Positions 8,264 to 17,002 of a stretch of DNA of 64,000 nt are shown here, in pieces (the stretch's first letter is position 1; each line of letters opens with the position of its first letter). The notes under the pieces are model-generated. The model was not told the DNA's origin, searched no databases, and was given only the letters and a program-made list of their open reading frames with translations. Origin of the DNA: Lacticaseibacillus sharpeae JCM 1186 = DSM 20505 (GTDB lineage Bacteria > Bacillota > Bacilli > Lactobacillales > Lactobacillaceae); the NCBI RefSeq assembly GCF_001436225.1, contig NZ_AYYO01000005.1, positions 1 to 64,000 of the forward strand, read 5' to 3'. Position numbers and translations under genes: made by a program.

Positions 8264-9970
8264 ATGCCAGAGCCACTGATTCAGTTCGATAATGTCACTT
8301 TCCAATACGATAGCCAGGCCGAGCCCACGCTGCACAACATCAACCTCACGATTAATCGCGGCGAGAAGGTGCTGATTGTCGGCCCGTCCGGTTCGGGCAA
8401 GTCCACCATTGGCAACATGATTAACGGGCTCATCCCCCACGCCATCCCCGGGCAGATCACCGGCAAAGTGACGGTGGCCGGCCAGGTCGTCCAGGACGCG
8501 TCCATTTTCGACCTGTCGCTCAAAGTGGGCACGGTGCTCCAGGACCCCGATAGCCAGTTCGTCGGTCTCACCACCGCCGAAGACATCGCCTTTGCCATGG
8601 AAAATGACGCGGCGGACACGCAGACGATGCACACGCGCGTGCAGCAGGTTGCGGCCACCATGGGCATTACGGACCAACTCGAGCAGGCGCCCCAGAATTT
8701 GTCGGGCGGCCAGAAACAGCGCACCTCCATGGCGGGCGTGCTCGTCGACGACGGCGACATCCTGTTGTTCGATGAACCCCTCGCCGCCCTCGATCCCGCG
8801 ACCGGCAAGGAATCCATTCGGCTGATTGACGAATTGCACCGGCAGCAGAACATGACGGTCGTCATCATCGAACACCGCCTAGAAGACGTGCTCACCCAGC
8901 CAGTTGACCGCGTGATTGTCGTCAGCGACGGCCGCATCATCGGCGACCTCACCCCCGACGCCCTCTTGCGCAGTGATTTACTCACCCAGATTGGGGTGCG
9001 CAGTCCGCTCTACCTGCAGGCATTAACGGCCGCTGGCATCAAGACGGATGAGATTACCGGCATCGAGTCAGTGGAGACCGTGGACGCACCCAACCTGGGT
9101 CAGCGCCTGACCACCTGGCTGAACGCCAGCAGCAAACCGGCTGGTGCCAAGCACGACCAGCCCCTTTTGACCATCAGTGACCTGGATTTTGCCTACGACA
9201 GCGCCACGCCGATTTTCAACCACCTGAACCTGACCATCAACCACGGCGACATGCTCGCGCTGGTCGGCCGCAACGGGGTGGGCAAAACGACGCTGAGTCA
9301 GCTGATTACTGGTTTCGTGCAGCAAAACGCCGGCACGATGCACTTCAACGGTACCGACCTGAACACCCTGTCCATCAAGGAACGCGCCGACCATATCGGC
9401 TACATCATGCAGGACCCCAACCAGATGATCTCGAAGAACCTGATTCGCGACGAGGTCGGCCTCGGCCTGGACCTGCGCGGCGTGGATACGGACGAACGCG
9501 ACCAGCGCGTTGATGAGGCGCTGAAGATCTGCGGACTGTACGAATTTCGCAACTGGCCGGTCTCCGCGCTCAGTTTCGGCCAGAAGAAGCGGGTCACCAT
9601 CGCCAGCATCCTCGTGCTCAACCCCGAAATGCTGATTCTGGACGAGCCGACTGCCGGCCAGGACTGGCGCCACTACACCCAGATGATGCATTTCCTGGAA
9701 AAACTGAACCACGAGCATGGCATCACCATCATGCTCATCACCCACGACATGCACCTGATGCTCGAATACGCCACGCGCACCGTCGTTCTCGGTGATGGCG
9801 GCGTGCTGCTGGATGAAAAACCAGCGAACGTGCTCAGTAACACCACCGTGATTGCCGCCGCAAGCCTGGCCAAAACCAGCCTGTACACGCTGGCGGACCG
9901 GTTTAACCTCGACCCAGAACTCTTCACCACGCGGGTGATTGCCGCAGAACGGGAGGCGCAGCATGAATAA
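8264..9970 (+). CDS. ECF transporter ATPase with two fused ABC domains
   Basis: 568 residues with two complete nucleotide-binding domains in tandem, equivalent to EcfA plus EcfA'. Domain 1 has Walker A GPSGSGKST, signature LSGGQKQR and Walker B LLFDEP. Domain 2 has GRNGVGKTT, LSFGQKKR and LILDEP. It powers uptake by the S component next door. The ATG at 8264 is chosen because AAAGGA lies seven bases upstream; the upstream ATG at 8246 lacks a good site. The stop overlaps the ecfT start by eight bases (ATGAATAA). Confidence 0.93.
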   Translation: MPEPLIQFDNVTFQYDSQAEPTLHNINLTINRGEKVLIVGPSGSGKSTIGNMINGLIPHAIPGQITGKVTVAGQVVQDASIFDLSLKVGTVLQDPDSQFVGLTTAEDIAFAMENDAADTQTMHTRVQQVAATMGITDQLEQAPQNLSGGQKQRTSMAGVLVDDGDILLFDEPLAALDPATGKESIRLIDELHRQQNMTVVIIEHRLEDVLTQPVDRVIVVSDGRIIGDLTPDALLRSDLLTQIGVRSPLYLQALTAAGIKTDEITGIESVETVDAPNLGQRLTTWLNASSKPAGAKHDQPLLTISDLDFAYDSATPIFNHLNLTINHGDMLALVGRNGVGKTTLSQLITGFVQQNAGTMHFNGTDLNTLSIKERADHIGYIMQDPNQMISKNLIRDEVGLGLDLRGVDTDERDQRVDEALKICGLYEFRNWPVSALSFGQKKRVTIASILVLNPEMLILDEPTAGQDWRHYTQMMHFLEKLNHEHGITIMLITHDMHLMLEYATRTVVLGDGGVLLDEKPANVLSNTTVIAAASLAKTSLYTLADRFNLDPELFTTRVIAAEREAQHE

Positions 9971-10793
9971 TTCAATCTTCGGCTTTGCCCCCGGCAACAC
10001 GTGGCTGCACCGACTCGGCGGCGCGACGAAACTGCTCGCGTTCATCGGCCTGTCCATCATCGCGATGGCCAGCTACGATACCCGCTTCATCATCGCCATC
10101 ATGGTCATGTCGCTCCTGCTATTCTGGCAAGCCAAAATCAAGTGGCGCCAGATAAGCCTGGTGGTTAAAATCATTCTCGTATTTTCACTGCTCAACTTGA
10201 TTACCGTCTACATCTTTTCGCCCGAATATGGCGTGCAGCTGTACGGAACGCGGCACTTGATCATGGGCAGCGGCTACTTCACCCTCACGTGGGAGCAACT
10301 CTTCTACGAGCTCAACCTGGCGCTCAAGTACATCGTCACGGTGCCACTCGCCCTGCTGTTTTTGGTAACCACCAATCCGAGTGAATTCGCGGCCAGCTTG
10401 AACAAAATCGGGCTGTCATACAAAATCAGCTACTCGGTGGCGCTGTCGCTGCGGTACATCCCAGACGTGCAGAATACCTACCACCAGATCAGCATGAGCC
10501 AGCAGGCCCGCGGCTACGAACTGTCGCGCAAGGCCAACCCGATTGCGCGGCTCAAGGGCGCGGCGCAAATCCTGATGCCGCTGATTTTCAGCAGTCTTGA
10601 CCGCATCGAGACCATCAGTCAGGCGATGGAACTGCGGCGGTTCGGCCGGCGCAAACAACGCTCCTGGTACATGGGGCGCAAATTCGCGCCTGCGGACTGG
10701 GCGGTGCTGGGCGTCACGATTGCCATCATCATCGTCGGCCTGCTCCTCTTTAAGGTCAACGGTGGCCGCTTCTTCAACCCATTTAATAGCTAA
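9963..10793 (+). CDS. ecfT: ECF transporter transmembrane scaffold EcfT
   Basis: 276-residue membrane protein that couples the ATPase to the S component. Hydrophobic segments lie near the N-terminus (LLAFIGLSIIAMA, FIIAIMVMSLLLFW), in the middle and at the C-terminus. The cytoplasmic coupling helices contain an Ala-Arg-Gly motif (SQQARGYEL) of the family. The start is the ATG after GGGAGG, inside the end of the ATPase gene, so translation is coupled. Last gene of the T-box operon. Confidence 0.9.
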   Translation: MNNSIFGFAPGNTWLHRLGGATKLLAFIGLSIIAMASYDTRFIIAIMVMSLLLFWQAKIKWRQISLVVKIILVFSLLNLITVYIFSPEYGVQLYGTRHLIMGSGYFTLTWEQLFYELNLALKYIVTVPLALLFLVTTNPSEFAASLNKIGLSYKISYSVALSLRYIPDVQNTYHQISMSQQARGYELSRKANPIARLKGAAQILMPLIFSSLDRIETISQAMELRRFGRRKQRSWYMGRKFAPADWAVLGVTIAIIIVGLLLFKVNGGRFFNPFNS

Positions 10794-10798
10794 ACAAC

Positions 10799-10839
10799 AA
10801 AGGCGCCACTTCACGGCAGGTCGTGAAGTGACGCCTTTT
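10799..10839. terminator. Bidirectional terminator
   Basis: AAAGGCGCCACTTCACG / CGTGAAGTGACGCCTTTT hairpin between the convergent ecfT and GIY-YIG-like genes, with A-run and T-run on either side. Confidence 0.9.
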
Positions 10840-11301
10840 CTATGCAATGAGGGTGGCAATGCGAATCCGGTAATGGTCTTCAATCGCCGTTCGCTGGGCA
10901 CTTAACGCCTGCAAAACATCGTCATCGGCGTCCATTTGCCAGCGGCCGCCGCGCACCCAGTGGTAGGAATACTTACACATGAGCTCCAGCGTCTTCATGT
11001 CGGCACGTTCAGCGGCCATTGCATAACTCATTTCGCCGAGTTCCTGAACGCTCACCAGTCCGGCAACGCCGTATTGTTCGGTGAAGGTCGGACCCTCACC
11101 CGAATATTCGTCGTTCATGCGGCTGTGCGGATCATTGGTGACGCCCACGAGCATGCGGCCGTCACCGAGTTGCAGGACATACAGGAAATAGTCAGCAACC
11201 TTGCCTTCTGCGGGTACGGCAGCCAGCGGACACGTCCCAGCGTTTTGCAGTTGGGCCTCATCCGCGCGCCGGGTAGTAAAAACTGTGTGCTCCCACGCCA
11301 T
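10840..11301 (-). CDS. Divergent GIY-YIG-like protein
   Basis: 153 residues. The stretch YFLYVLQLGDGRMLVGVTNDPHSRM (about 38-62) matches the GIY-YIG nuclease pattern: Tyr in the first strand, G-V-T-N-D-P after the second, and the conserved Arg. A Glu follows in AMAAERADMK about 40 residues later. The second tyrosine of the signature (YIG) is Leu here. The domain carries about 35 extra N-terminal and about 40 C-terminal residues relative to the compact YhbQ/UvrC type. The ATG has GGAGG eight bases upstream and abuts the stop of the gene before it. Nuclease activity is doubtful; the fold assignment is by pattern only. Confidence 0.65.
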   Translation of the reverse strand: MAWEHTVFTTRRADEAQLQNAGTCPLAAVPAEGKVADYFLYVLQLGDGRMLVGVTNDPHSRMNDEYSGEGPTFTEQYGVAGLVSVQELGEMSYAMAAERADMKTLELMCKYSYHWVRGGRWQMDADDDVLQALSAQRTAIEDHYRIRIATLIA

Positions 11302-11925
11302 CTAGCTCGCCTCCGCTTCGTCAATCGGGTTACCTAACGCCAGGAAGTTCTGTTTGCGTGCGGCTGCCATCCGGTACAGCCGGCCCCGCTCGGATAGCTT
11401 CAGGGCGTAATTCTTTTGCGTGTCCTCGCGCTTAGCCGCCTCGGTTCCGGTCAGCCGCACCCGTACCGTGAGCGTGGCGTCCCGTGGCGCCGGCAGTTTG
11501 TAGTTGCTGAGAAAATGGCGCAGGCGGTGCTGCTTCCAGCCGCTCAGTTCCCAATTCAGCATTTTGCTGGCTGCCTGGGCGTATTGCGCCGAATACGTGC
11601 GATAATCCTGTGTTGCCGATTCATACGCCCGAATCAAAGCTGCTTCGTCGTCACCATGTAAAAATAAATAGCCGCCGTACCACAGATACGGGTCAAAATA
11701 ATCAAACTCACTACTGGAAACGGCGGTCACTTTCACCGTGACTGGGGCAAAATCCTGCCGCAGCCGTTCAGCATACTGCGTGTTCAGCGCTGTGACCGGA
11801 CTGTGGGGGCCGAGAATCCGCTCCGGACGACCTTGCCACCAGCCATATACGAGCATCCAGCCGGCCAGCAACAAAACCGTGACCGCGATTAGGGAACCGA
11901 CAACTACCAACGTTAATTGAATCAT
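11302..11925 (-). CDS. Single-pass membrane-anchored protein of unknown function
   Basis: 207 residues. One N-terminal transmembrane segment (LTLVVVGSLIAVTVLLLAGWMLVYGWW) is followed by a soluble, tyrosine- and arginine-rich region. The ATG at 11925 has GGAGG seven bases upstream and is preferred over the upstream in-frame start at 11946. It is in an operon with the GIY-YIG-like gene (TAG directly followed by ATG). No family recognised. Confidence 0.6.
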   Translation of the reverse strand: MIQLTLVVVGSLIAVTVLLLAGWMLVYGWWQGRPERILGPHSPVTALNTQYAERLRQDFAPVTVKVTAVSSSEFDYFDPYLWYGGYLFLHGDDEAALIRAYESATQDYRTYSAQYAQAASKMLNWELSGWKQHRLRHFLSNYKLPAPRDATLTVRVRLTGTEAAKREDTQKNYALKLSERGRLYRMAAARKQNFLALGNPIDEAEAS

Positions 11926-12051
11926 GTCGCCACCTCCGTCAATCATCCAACTGTGTTCATGATGATTGTACGGCAGGTGCGCGTTTTGCCTAGGTTTAGG
12001 CCGCTGGTAACGGCCAATTACGCTAATTTATTCTAAAATGTGGGACGACCA

Positions 12052-12246
12052 CTAATGCTTTCTGCTTAGCACCCGCTGCCGTGGCGCGAGGTGGCTGAGA
12101 CTGAGCAGTAAAAACAAGCTGGCCCCCGCAAGTAAATACCAAAACATCCGGCCGACAAACAGCCGGTACAGGCAAAAGCCAAATGTTAATGCCAGCATCA
12201 GGCGCACAGTGTCGCCGAGAATCAAATTAAATATGCGCATATGCAT
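12052..12246 (-). CDS. Small two-segment membrane protein, unknown
   Basis: 64 residues with two hydrophobic stretches (LMLALTFGFCLYRLFV and MFWYLLAGASLFLLLSLS) and a basic tail RQRVLSRKH. The start is taken at the ATG preceded by GGAGAGG; a second ATG two codons on is equally possible. No relative recognised. Confidence 0.5.
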   Translation of the reverse strand: MHMRIFNLILGDTVRLMLALTFGFCLYRLFVGRMFWYLLAGASLFLLLSLSHLAPRQRVLSRKH

Positions 12247-12384
12247 GCCCCTCTCCGTTAATGTTATAAATTTTAGCGAAAGTGGCGGCGAAAATCCGGC
12301 TTTGCTGGCCGGATTATCGAACAAGCAAACATATTTACCCCCGCGTAAGTTTCTTAGGAAAAAGGCAAACAACGATTAATATAA

Positions 12385-12432
12385 AAATACGCGCACGCAA
12401 CCGGACCGGTGGCCCAATTGCGTGCGCGTTGT
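12385..12432 (-). terminator. Terminator of the histidine phosphatase gene
   Basis: CGCGCACGCAA / TTGCGTGCGCG hairpin (12390-12428), followed on the minus strand by TATTTTTAT. Confidence 0.8.
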
Positions 12433-12443
12433 TCAATATTCAG

Positions 12444-13049
12444 TTAGGCGAGGACTTCGTTGTACCGCAGTACCCGGGCCTGGAAGTTATCGTCGGCATC
12501 CAGGTGCATCTCGTTCAGGCTGACGTTGCGCACCGCGGTGAAGGCGTAGATGTCGATGTTCAGCGCCGCCGCGAACAGCGCGCGCGTCGTGAGCCCGTGG
12601 CAAACCACGAGCACGGAATCGTGGGGATGCTTATCCTTAAGCATGTCGATGAAGGACTGGGCCCGACTAATCAGCTGCGCGTAACTCTCGGCGCCAGGGG
12701 CAAACTGCGAGTATTTTTCATTAAAAATCCCGGAGTAGTCAAAAATCTCAGGGTGCTCGTCACGGAACGGGTTGGCCGATAAGCCGTCCCATTCACCGAA
12801 GTCCATTTCCTGGACGCGCGCATCGTACTCAATATCGGAGCGTTGATTGGTCAAGATGGACGCCGTCTGAATCGCACGGACCATCGGACTGGCGTAAACA
12901 GCATCGAAACGGTCCCAGTCATAGAGTCCGCGCACCTTGCGCGCATAATCTTCCCCGGCCTTGGAGAGACGCACGTCATTTGCCGCCCCTGAAATCAAAT
13001 CTGCCCCGTTTGAAACGCTGATACTGTGCCGCACAACCATTAAGTCCAT
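12444..13049 (-). CDS. Histidine phosphatase family protein (phosphoglycerate-mutase-like)
   Basis: 201 residues. The catalytic N-terminal VVRHS motif (phospho-accepting His), an Arg/Glu core (ASPMVRAIQTA, FGEWDG) and the second catalytic His in VVCHGLTTR are all present. The RHG signature reads RHS. The length is that of small cofactor-dependent phosphatases rather than glycolytic mutases. Single gene with its own terminator. Substrate not deducible. Confidence 0.85.
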   Translation of the reverse strand: MDLMVVRHSISVSNGADLISGAANDVRLSKAGEDYARKVRGLYDWDRFDAVYASPMVRAIQTASILTNQRSDIEYDARVQEMDFGEWDGLSANPFRDEHPEIFDYSGIFNEKYSQFAPGAESYAQLISRAQSFIDMLKDKHPHDSVLVVCHGLTTRALFAAALNIDIYAFTAVRNVSLNEMHLDADDNFQARVLRYNEVLA

Positions 13050-13260
13050 TTTTTACAACCCCATCAATTCTTGGTATTTACATCGCTGCATGAGCGTGGC
13101 GTGCAAAAATGTTGAATGCTGGCCACGAAAAGTGCAGTAAACGTATACAATCGATTTATATTGTAACAAATACCTCACAGAAGCGCAAAAACGCCTTGGT
13201 TCCTCCCCGTTGTGCTATGCTGAAAGCGTACCACCAAAAATCATTTAGGAGATGAACCCG

Positions 13261-14550
13261 ATGGATTTAAAGGAAGAATATTGTCAGGATTTAACTAAGC
13301 TCACTGAATTAAGTGCGGGCCAGTCGCTGACCTCATTAGTGTTTGGGGTGCAGATGTTGTCCAAGTATGTGGCCCGTTTAAATGATGGGAATGCCGGAGC
13401 GGCGCCCGCGCCAAAGCCAGATAAGCCAGATGTGGCGGCTGTGAATGCGCCGCAAAGCACAGCACCAGCTGCACAAGCTGCACCGACAACCAGCACCGAA
13501 CCCGCGGCCCCGGAAGCTGAGGCTGCAGAGCCAGCACCCGCAAAACCACGCACCGAAATCAAACCCAACGTGTCGCTGCGCACCGTGCACCACCCGCTCC
13601 CAACCGTCAAAGTCGGAGCCGCTGCGGCCCGCGCAACTGGGGGCGCAACCGAAGACAGCGCGCCAATTGTCGTTGAGCGGCGGTTGTCTGGCGCCAAGGC
13701 CGGCGCGTACTTCCTCAAGGAGCACCTGGTCCGGACCATGGGCCTGCAAAACGGCAACAAGGTGATTATCCCCGATGGTCGTTTCGCCGATATGCGGATT
13801 TTCGACCGCACCGCCGAACCAGATGGCATTGCCCGAATTAACAACGTGTTGCTGGAAGAAGAGGAAGATTTGTCCTACCCGTACGTCGCCTATGCCGACC
13901 GGAGCTACATCGGCAACCCGCTGGAGTACGAAGGTGAACCAATTCGCTTCGAATTCACCCAAAGCGACCTGGACTACGTGAAGACCCAGCTCGGCGACGT
14001 GGTTGATCTGGCCTGGTACATCAGTCGTGGCCCTAAGAGCGCCCGGATTTCTTGGGTGCACTACGAACTTAAACCCTTAGTACTCAAGAAGCCTGCCACA
14101 CCAACACCAACGCCCGCGAAGGAAAAGAAGGTGGCAGAGGAAGACAAGCCGAAGCACCCCACGAACATCGAATTCGACCTCGATGGCAAACGGGTGCTCA
14201 TCATCGGCTTCGAGGACAGCCTGAACGGTTTGCGCGGCATCATTGAGGCCCACAACGGTAAGTACCAGTGCTCAGAGGCCCTGCAGAGCAACAAGCTGCG
14301 GACCCGCGTTCAAGGCGCGGACCTGGTCATCCCCGTGATTTCCCAGGCCCACCACATCAACACGAACACAGCCCTGGCCCTGGCCAAGCTGCAGGGTAAG
14401 CCGTACGCGGTTGCTGATGGTTCCTCGCCATTGTCTTTGGAGCGCGCCATTTACCGCGCCCTGCACCACCTGCCCGCCTATGAGAGTCGCGGTGCGGACA
14501 TTGAGTACCCACTAACGGAGGACGTGGAGATCAGCATTACAGAGGAATAA
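13261..14550 (+). CDS. DUF2325 domain protein with Pro/Ala-rich linker
   Basis: 429 residues in three parts: a short helical N-terminus, a long proline/alanine-rich linker (about residues 45-100), a central domain (about 110-280), a second proline linker, and a C-terminal DUF2325 domain (VLIIGFEDSLNGLRGIIEAH onward, about 300-400). Function is unknown; DUF2325 proteins are often encoded near other stress or regulatory genes. The ATG at 13261 is preferred because AGGAG lies nine bases upstream, while the ATG at 13252 overlaps the binding site. Monocistronic. Confidence 0.75.
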   Translation: MDLKEEYCQDLTKLTELSAGQSLTSLVFGVQMLSKYVARLNDGNAGAAPAPKPDKPDVAAVNAPQSTAPAAQAAPTTSTEPAAPEAEAAEPAPAKPRTEIKPNVSLRTVHHPLPTVKVGAAAARATGGATEDSAPIVVERRLSGAKAGAYFLKEHLVRTMGLQNGNKVIIPDGRFADMRIFDRTAEPDGIARINNVLLEEEEDLSYPYVAYADRSYIGNPLEYEGEPIRFEFTQSDLDYVKTQLGDVVDLAWYISRGPKSARISWVHYELKPLVLKKPATPTPTPAKEKKVAEEDKPKHPTNIEFDLDGKRVLIIGFEDSLNGLRGIIEAHNGKYQCSEALQSNKLRTRVQGADLVIPVISQAHHINTNTALALAKLQGKPYAVADGSSPLSLERAIYRALHHLPAYESRGADIEYPLTEDVEISITEE

Positions 14551-14562
14551 CTAGCTAGCTAA

Positions 14563-14596
14563 GTGTCCAGACCCAAGTTGGTCTGGGCACTTTTTT
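14563..14596 (+). terminator. Terminator of the DUF2325 gene
   Basis: GTGTCCAGACC / GGTCTGGGCAC followed by six T. Confidence 0.92.
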
Positions 14597-14609
14597 CTTC
14601 CGATCCATG

Positions 14610-14642
14610 AAAAAAGATTGACCCCTAAATCGGGCCAATCTT
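14610..14642 (-). terminator. Terminator of the ftsY-ynbB operon
   Basis: On the minus strand AAGATTGGCCC / GGGTCAATCTT followed by TTTTTC, 45 bp after the ynbB stop. Confidence 0.85.
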
Positions 14643-14688
14643 CCTGATGGTTCTATTTCAATGCTGCCTTCTTCACCGCACGGAATAG

Positions 14689-15951
14689 TTAATCTTCCTT
14701 GCTGAAGAACGTGTCCGCCGCCGCGCCGATAATGGCGAGCTTCACGTGTGCGTAGGTCAACCCACCCTGCAGGTACAGCGTGTATGGCGCGCGCAGTGGT
14801 CCGTCAGCGGAGAACTCAATCGTTGCCCCCTGGACGAAGCTACCACCAGCCATGATGACTTCATCTTCATAACCCGCCATGCGTTCGGGAATTGGCGTCA
14901 CGAAGGAATCGATTGGCGAGTTGTGCTGAATTGCCTTGGCGAAGTGCACCATGTCGTCAGGATTGCCGAAGTTGACCGTCTGAATCAAGTCGGTGCGTGG
15001 CGCATCCCATTTAGGCGAAACGTCCAGGCCGAGTTCTTCGAGCAGGGCGGCTTCGAAAATTGCCCCCTTGATGGCGTTCCCCGTCGTCTGGGGCGCGATG
15101 AAGAAACCTTGCCACATCGCATCGAGCGAACCGTATGTTGCCCCTTCAGCGCCACCTAAGCCAGGGACGGTGAACCGGTAGCTGACGCGTTCAACCAGGT
15201 CCTTGCGCCCGACAATGTAGCCGCCGGTCTTGGCCATACCGCCACCAGCATTCTTGAACAGACTGCCGGCCATGAGGTCTGCGCCAACGTCCAGGGGTTC
15301 GCGCGTCTCGGAGAACTCACCGTACGCGTTGTCCACGAAGATGTATGCGTTCGGCGCAACTTCTCGTACCGCCTTAATCATCTCGGCAATCTTGGCCACA
15401 GTGAAGGAATCGCGCGTTGCGTACCCGCGGGAACGCTGAATGGCCACAACGGTCGTCTTTTCCGTCACGCGCTTTTGGATGGCATCCAGGTCGGCTTCAC
15501 CGTTTGGCAGCAGGTCAACCCAGTCGACCCCGATGCCGAATTCCTTCGGTGTCCCCACGCCGTCACCAGTAATCCCGAGGACTTCCTGCAGTGTGTCGTA
15601 TGGCTTACCGGTGATGTAGACAATTTCATCCCCGGGGCGCACGAGGCCCAGCAGCGAAACCCCAATCGCGTGGGTCCCCGAAATCAGCTGGGGGCGCACC
15701 AGGGCGTCCTCCCCGCCGAGCACTTCGGCATACACGGCTTCGAGCTTGTCGCGGCCTTCGTCATAGTGGCCGTAACCGGTGGAACCAGTCAGGTCACTTT
15801 CAGCAACGTTGTGGTTCTGGAACGCATGGAGCACCTTGGCTTCATTCTCGACAATCTGGTCGTCCAGCTCCGCGAGCCGGGGGGCAATCTTCTTGTCCAC
15901 GCGGTCAACGATTGCCAGCAACTTTGGATCTACAGTATCACGCCAACTCAT
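14689..15951 (-). CDS. ynbB: YnbB-type PLP-dependent lyase (aluminium-resistance/methionine gamma-lyase-like)
   Basis: 420-residue fold-type I PLP enzyme of the family annotated as aluminium resistance protein or methionine gamma-lyase-like. The PLP aspartate is in FVDNAYGEF, and the Schiff-base lysine is probably in GSLFKNAGGGMAKTGGYI. Its start codon overlaps the ftsY stop by one base (TAATG), so translation should be coupled. In Bacillus and many lactobacilli ynbB sits directly before glnR; here glnR is 43 kb away. Actual substrate unknown. Confidence 0.85.
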   Translation of the reverse strand: MSWRDTVDPKLLAIVDRVDKKIAPRLAELDDQIVENEAKVLHAFQNHNVAESDLTGSTGYGHYDEGRDKLEAVYAEVLGGEDALVRPQLISGTHAIGVSLLGLVRPGDEIVYITGKPYDTLQEVLGITGDGVGTPKEFGIGVDWVDLLPNGEADLDAIQKRVTEKTTVVAIQRSRGYATRDSFTVAKIAEMIKAVREVAPNAYIFVDNAYGEFSETREPLDVGADLMAGSLFKNAGGGMAKTGGYIVGRKDLVERVSYRFTVPGLGGAEGATYGSLDAMWQGFFIAPQTTGNAIKGAIFEAALLEELGLDVSPKWDAPRTDLIQTVNFGNPDDMVHFAKAIQHNSPIDSFVTPIPERMAGYEDEVIMAGGSFVQGATIEFSADGPLRAPYTLYLQGGLTYAHVKLAIIGAAADTFFSKED

Positions 15952-16961
15952 TATTTCTCTTCTTCCTCCGTTTCTGGAGCGTCAATCAAGCCCTTGAACA
16001 GCCCGTAAACAAACTTGGTGGGTTCGAAGTCAGCGAGGTCATCAATGCCTTCGCCCAGGCCAACCAGCTTCACCGGCACGTGCAATTCGTTGCGCACAGC
16101 CAGCACGATGCCGCCCTTACCGGAGCCATCAAGCTTGGTCAGTACCAGCCCCGTCATTTCGGTGGTCTGGTTGAATTCCTTGGCCTGACTCAGAGCATTC
16201 TGCCCCGTCGTCCCGTCAACTACCAACAAAACTTCGGCTGGCTGGTCGGGGAGTTCGCGCTGAATAACGCGCTTAATCTTGGCCAGCTCGTTCATCAAGT
16301 TGACCTTGTTCTGCAGACGACCAGCCGTGTCCACGATGAGCACGTCCGTGTTTTCCTTCTTCGCCCGCACCACCGCGTCGTAAACCACTGCGGCGGGGTC
16401 GCCACCTTCAGGCCCGGCGACAACGGGCACGTCATCGCGCTCACCCCACACTTGGAGCTGCTGAATCGCCCCGGCACGGAAGGTATCGGCGGCTGCTAAC
16501 AGCACTGACTTGCCTTCCTTGTGCAGCCGGTTGGCCAGCTTACCGATGGTCGTGGTCTTACCGGCACCGTTGACCCCGACGAACAGGAACACGGTTGGCC
16601 CCTCTTCCGCGAAGTGCAGGGAATTATCTTCGTCCTTACCCGATTCACCGTACAGATCAACCAGTTTCTGGACAATTACCCGCGCCACCGCGTTCGAGTC
16701 GTGGACGTTACGCAGCTTAACTTCATCGCGCAACTCATCCGTGATGCGGACCGCGGTTTCGAAGCCGACGTCGGCGCCAATCAAAGTTTCCTCGAGGTCA
16801 TCGAAGAAATCCTCATCGACGGTCCGGAAGTTGGCGAAGAGTTTGTTGAGGCGGGCGCCGAAGCTATCCCGACTCTTCTCGAGGGCGGCATCATATTTTT
16901 CAGTCTCGGCATTTTCGTCCTTACCGCCAAATGCCTTCTTAATGCGGTCAAAAAATCCCAT
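15951..16961 (-). CDS. ftsY: Signal recognition particle receptor FtsY
   Basis: 336-residue GTPase that receives SRP-ribosome complexes at the membrane. A short charged N-terminal region, the N domain, then the G domain with GVNGAGKTTTIGKL (P-loop), VDTAGR and TKLDGSGKGG are visible. Start at the ATG preceded by GGAGG rather than the ATG two codons earlier, which lies in the binding site. Follows smc by 41 bp. The usual next genes ylxM-ffh are replaced by ynbB. Confidence 0.96.
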   Translation of the reverse strand: MGFFDRIKKAFGGKDENAETEKYDAALEKSRDSFGARLNKLFANFRTVDEDFFDDLEETLIGADVGFETAVRITDELRDEVKLRNVHDSNAVARVIVQKLVDLYGESGKDEDNSLHFAEEGPTVFLFVGVNGAGKTTTIGKLANRLHKEGKSVLLAAADTFRAGAIQQLQVWGERDDVPVVAGPEGGDPAAVVYDAVVRAKKENTDVLIVDTAGRLQNKVNLMNELAKIKRVIQRELPDQPAEVLLVVDGTTGQNALSQAKEFNQTTEMTGLVLTKLDGSGKGGIVLAVRNELHVPVKLVGLGEGIDDLADFEPTKFVYGLFKGLIDAPETEEEEK

Positions 16962-17002
16962 AATCATCCTCCAAAAAATAGCGCGTACTGAGTGTCAAAG
17001 TG

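Noticed and set aside
8180-8985. Two minus-strand ORFs of about 230 residues across the ECF ATPase
   Set aside because: Antisense to the double ABC gene, with no start signals or homology.
9068-10060. 330-residue ORF on the minus strand opposite the ECF ATPase
   Set aside because: Opposite strand of a clear ABC protein; no ribosome binding site and no family match. High GC keeps the frame open by chance.
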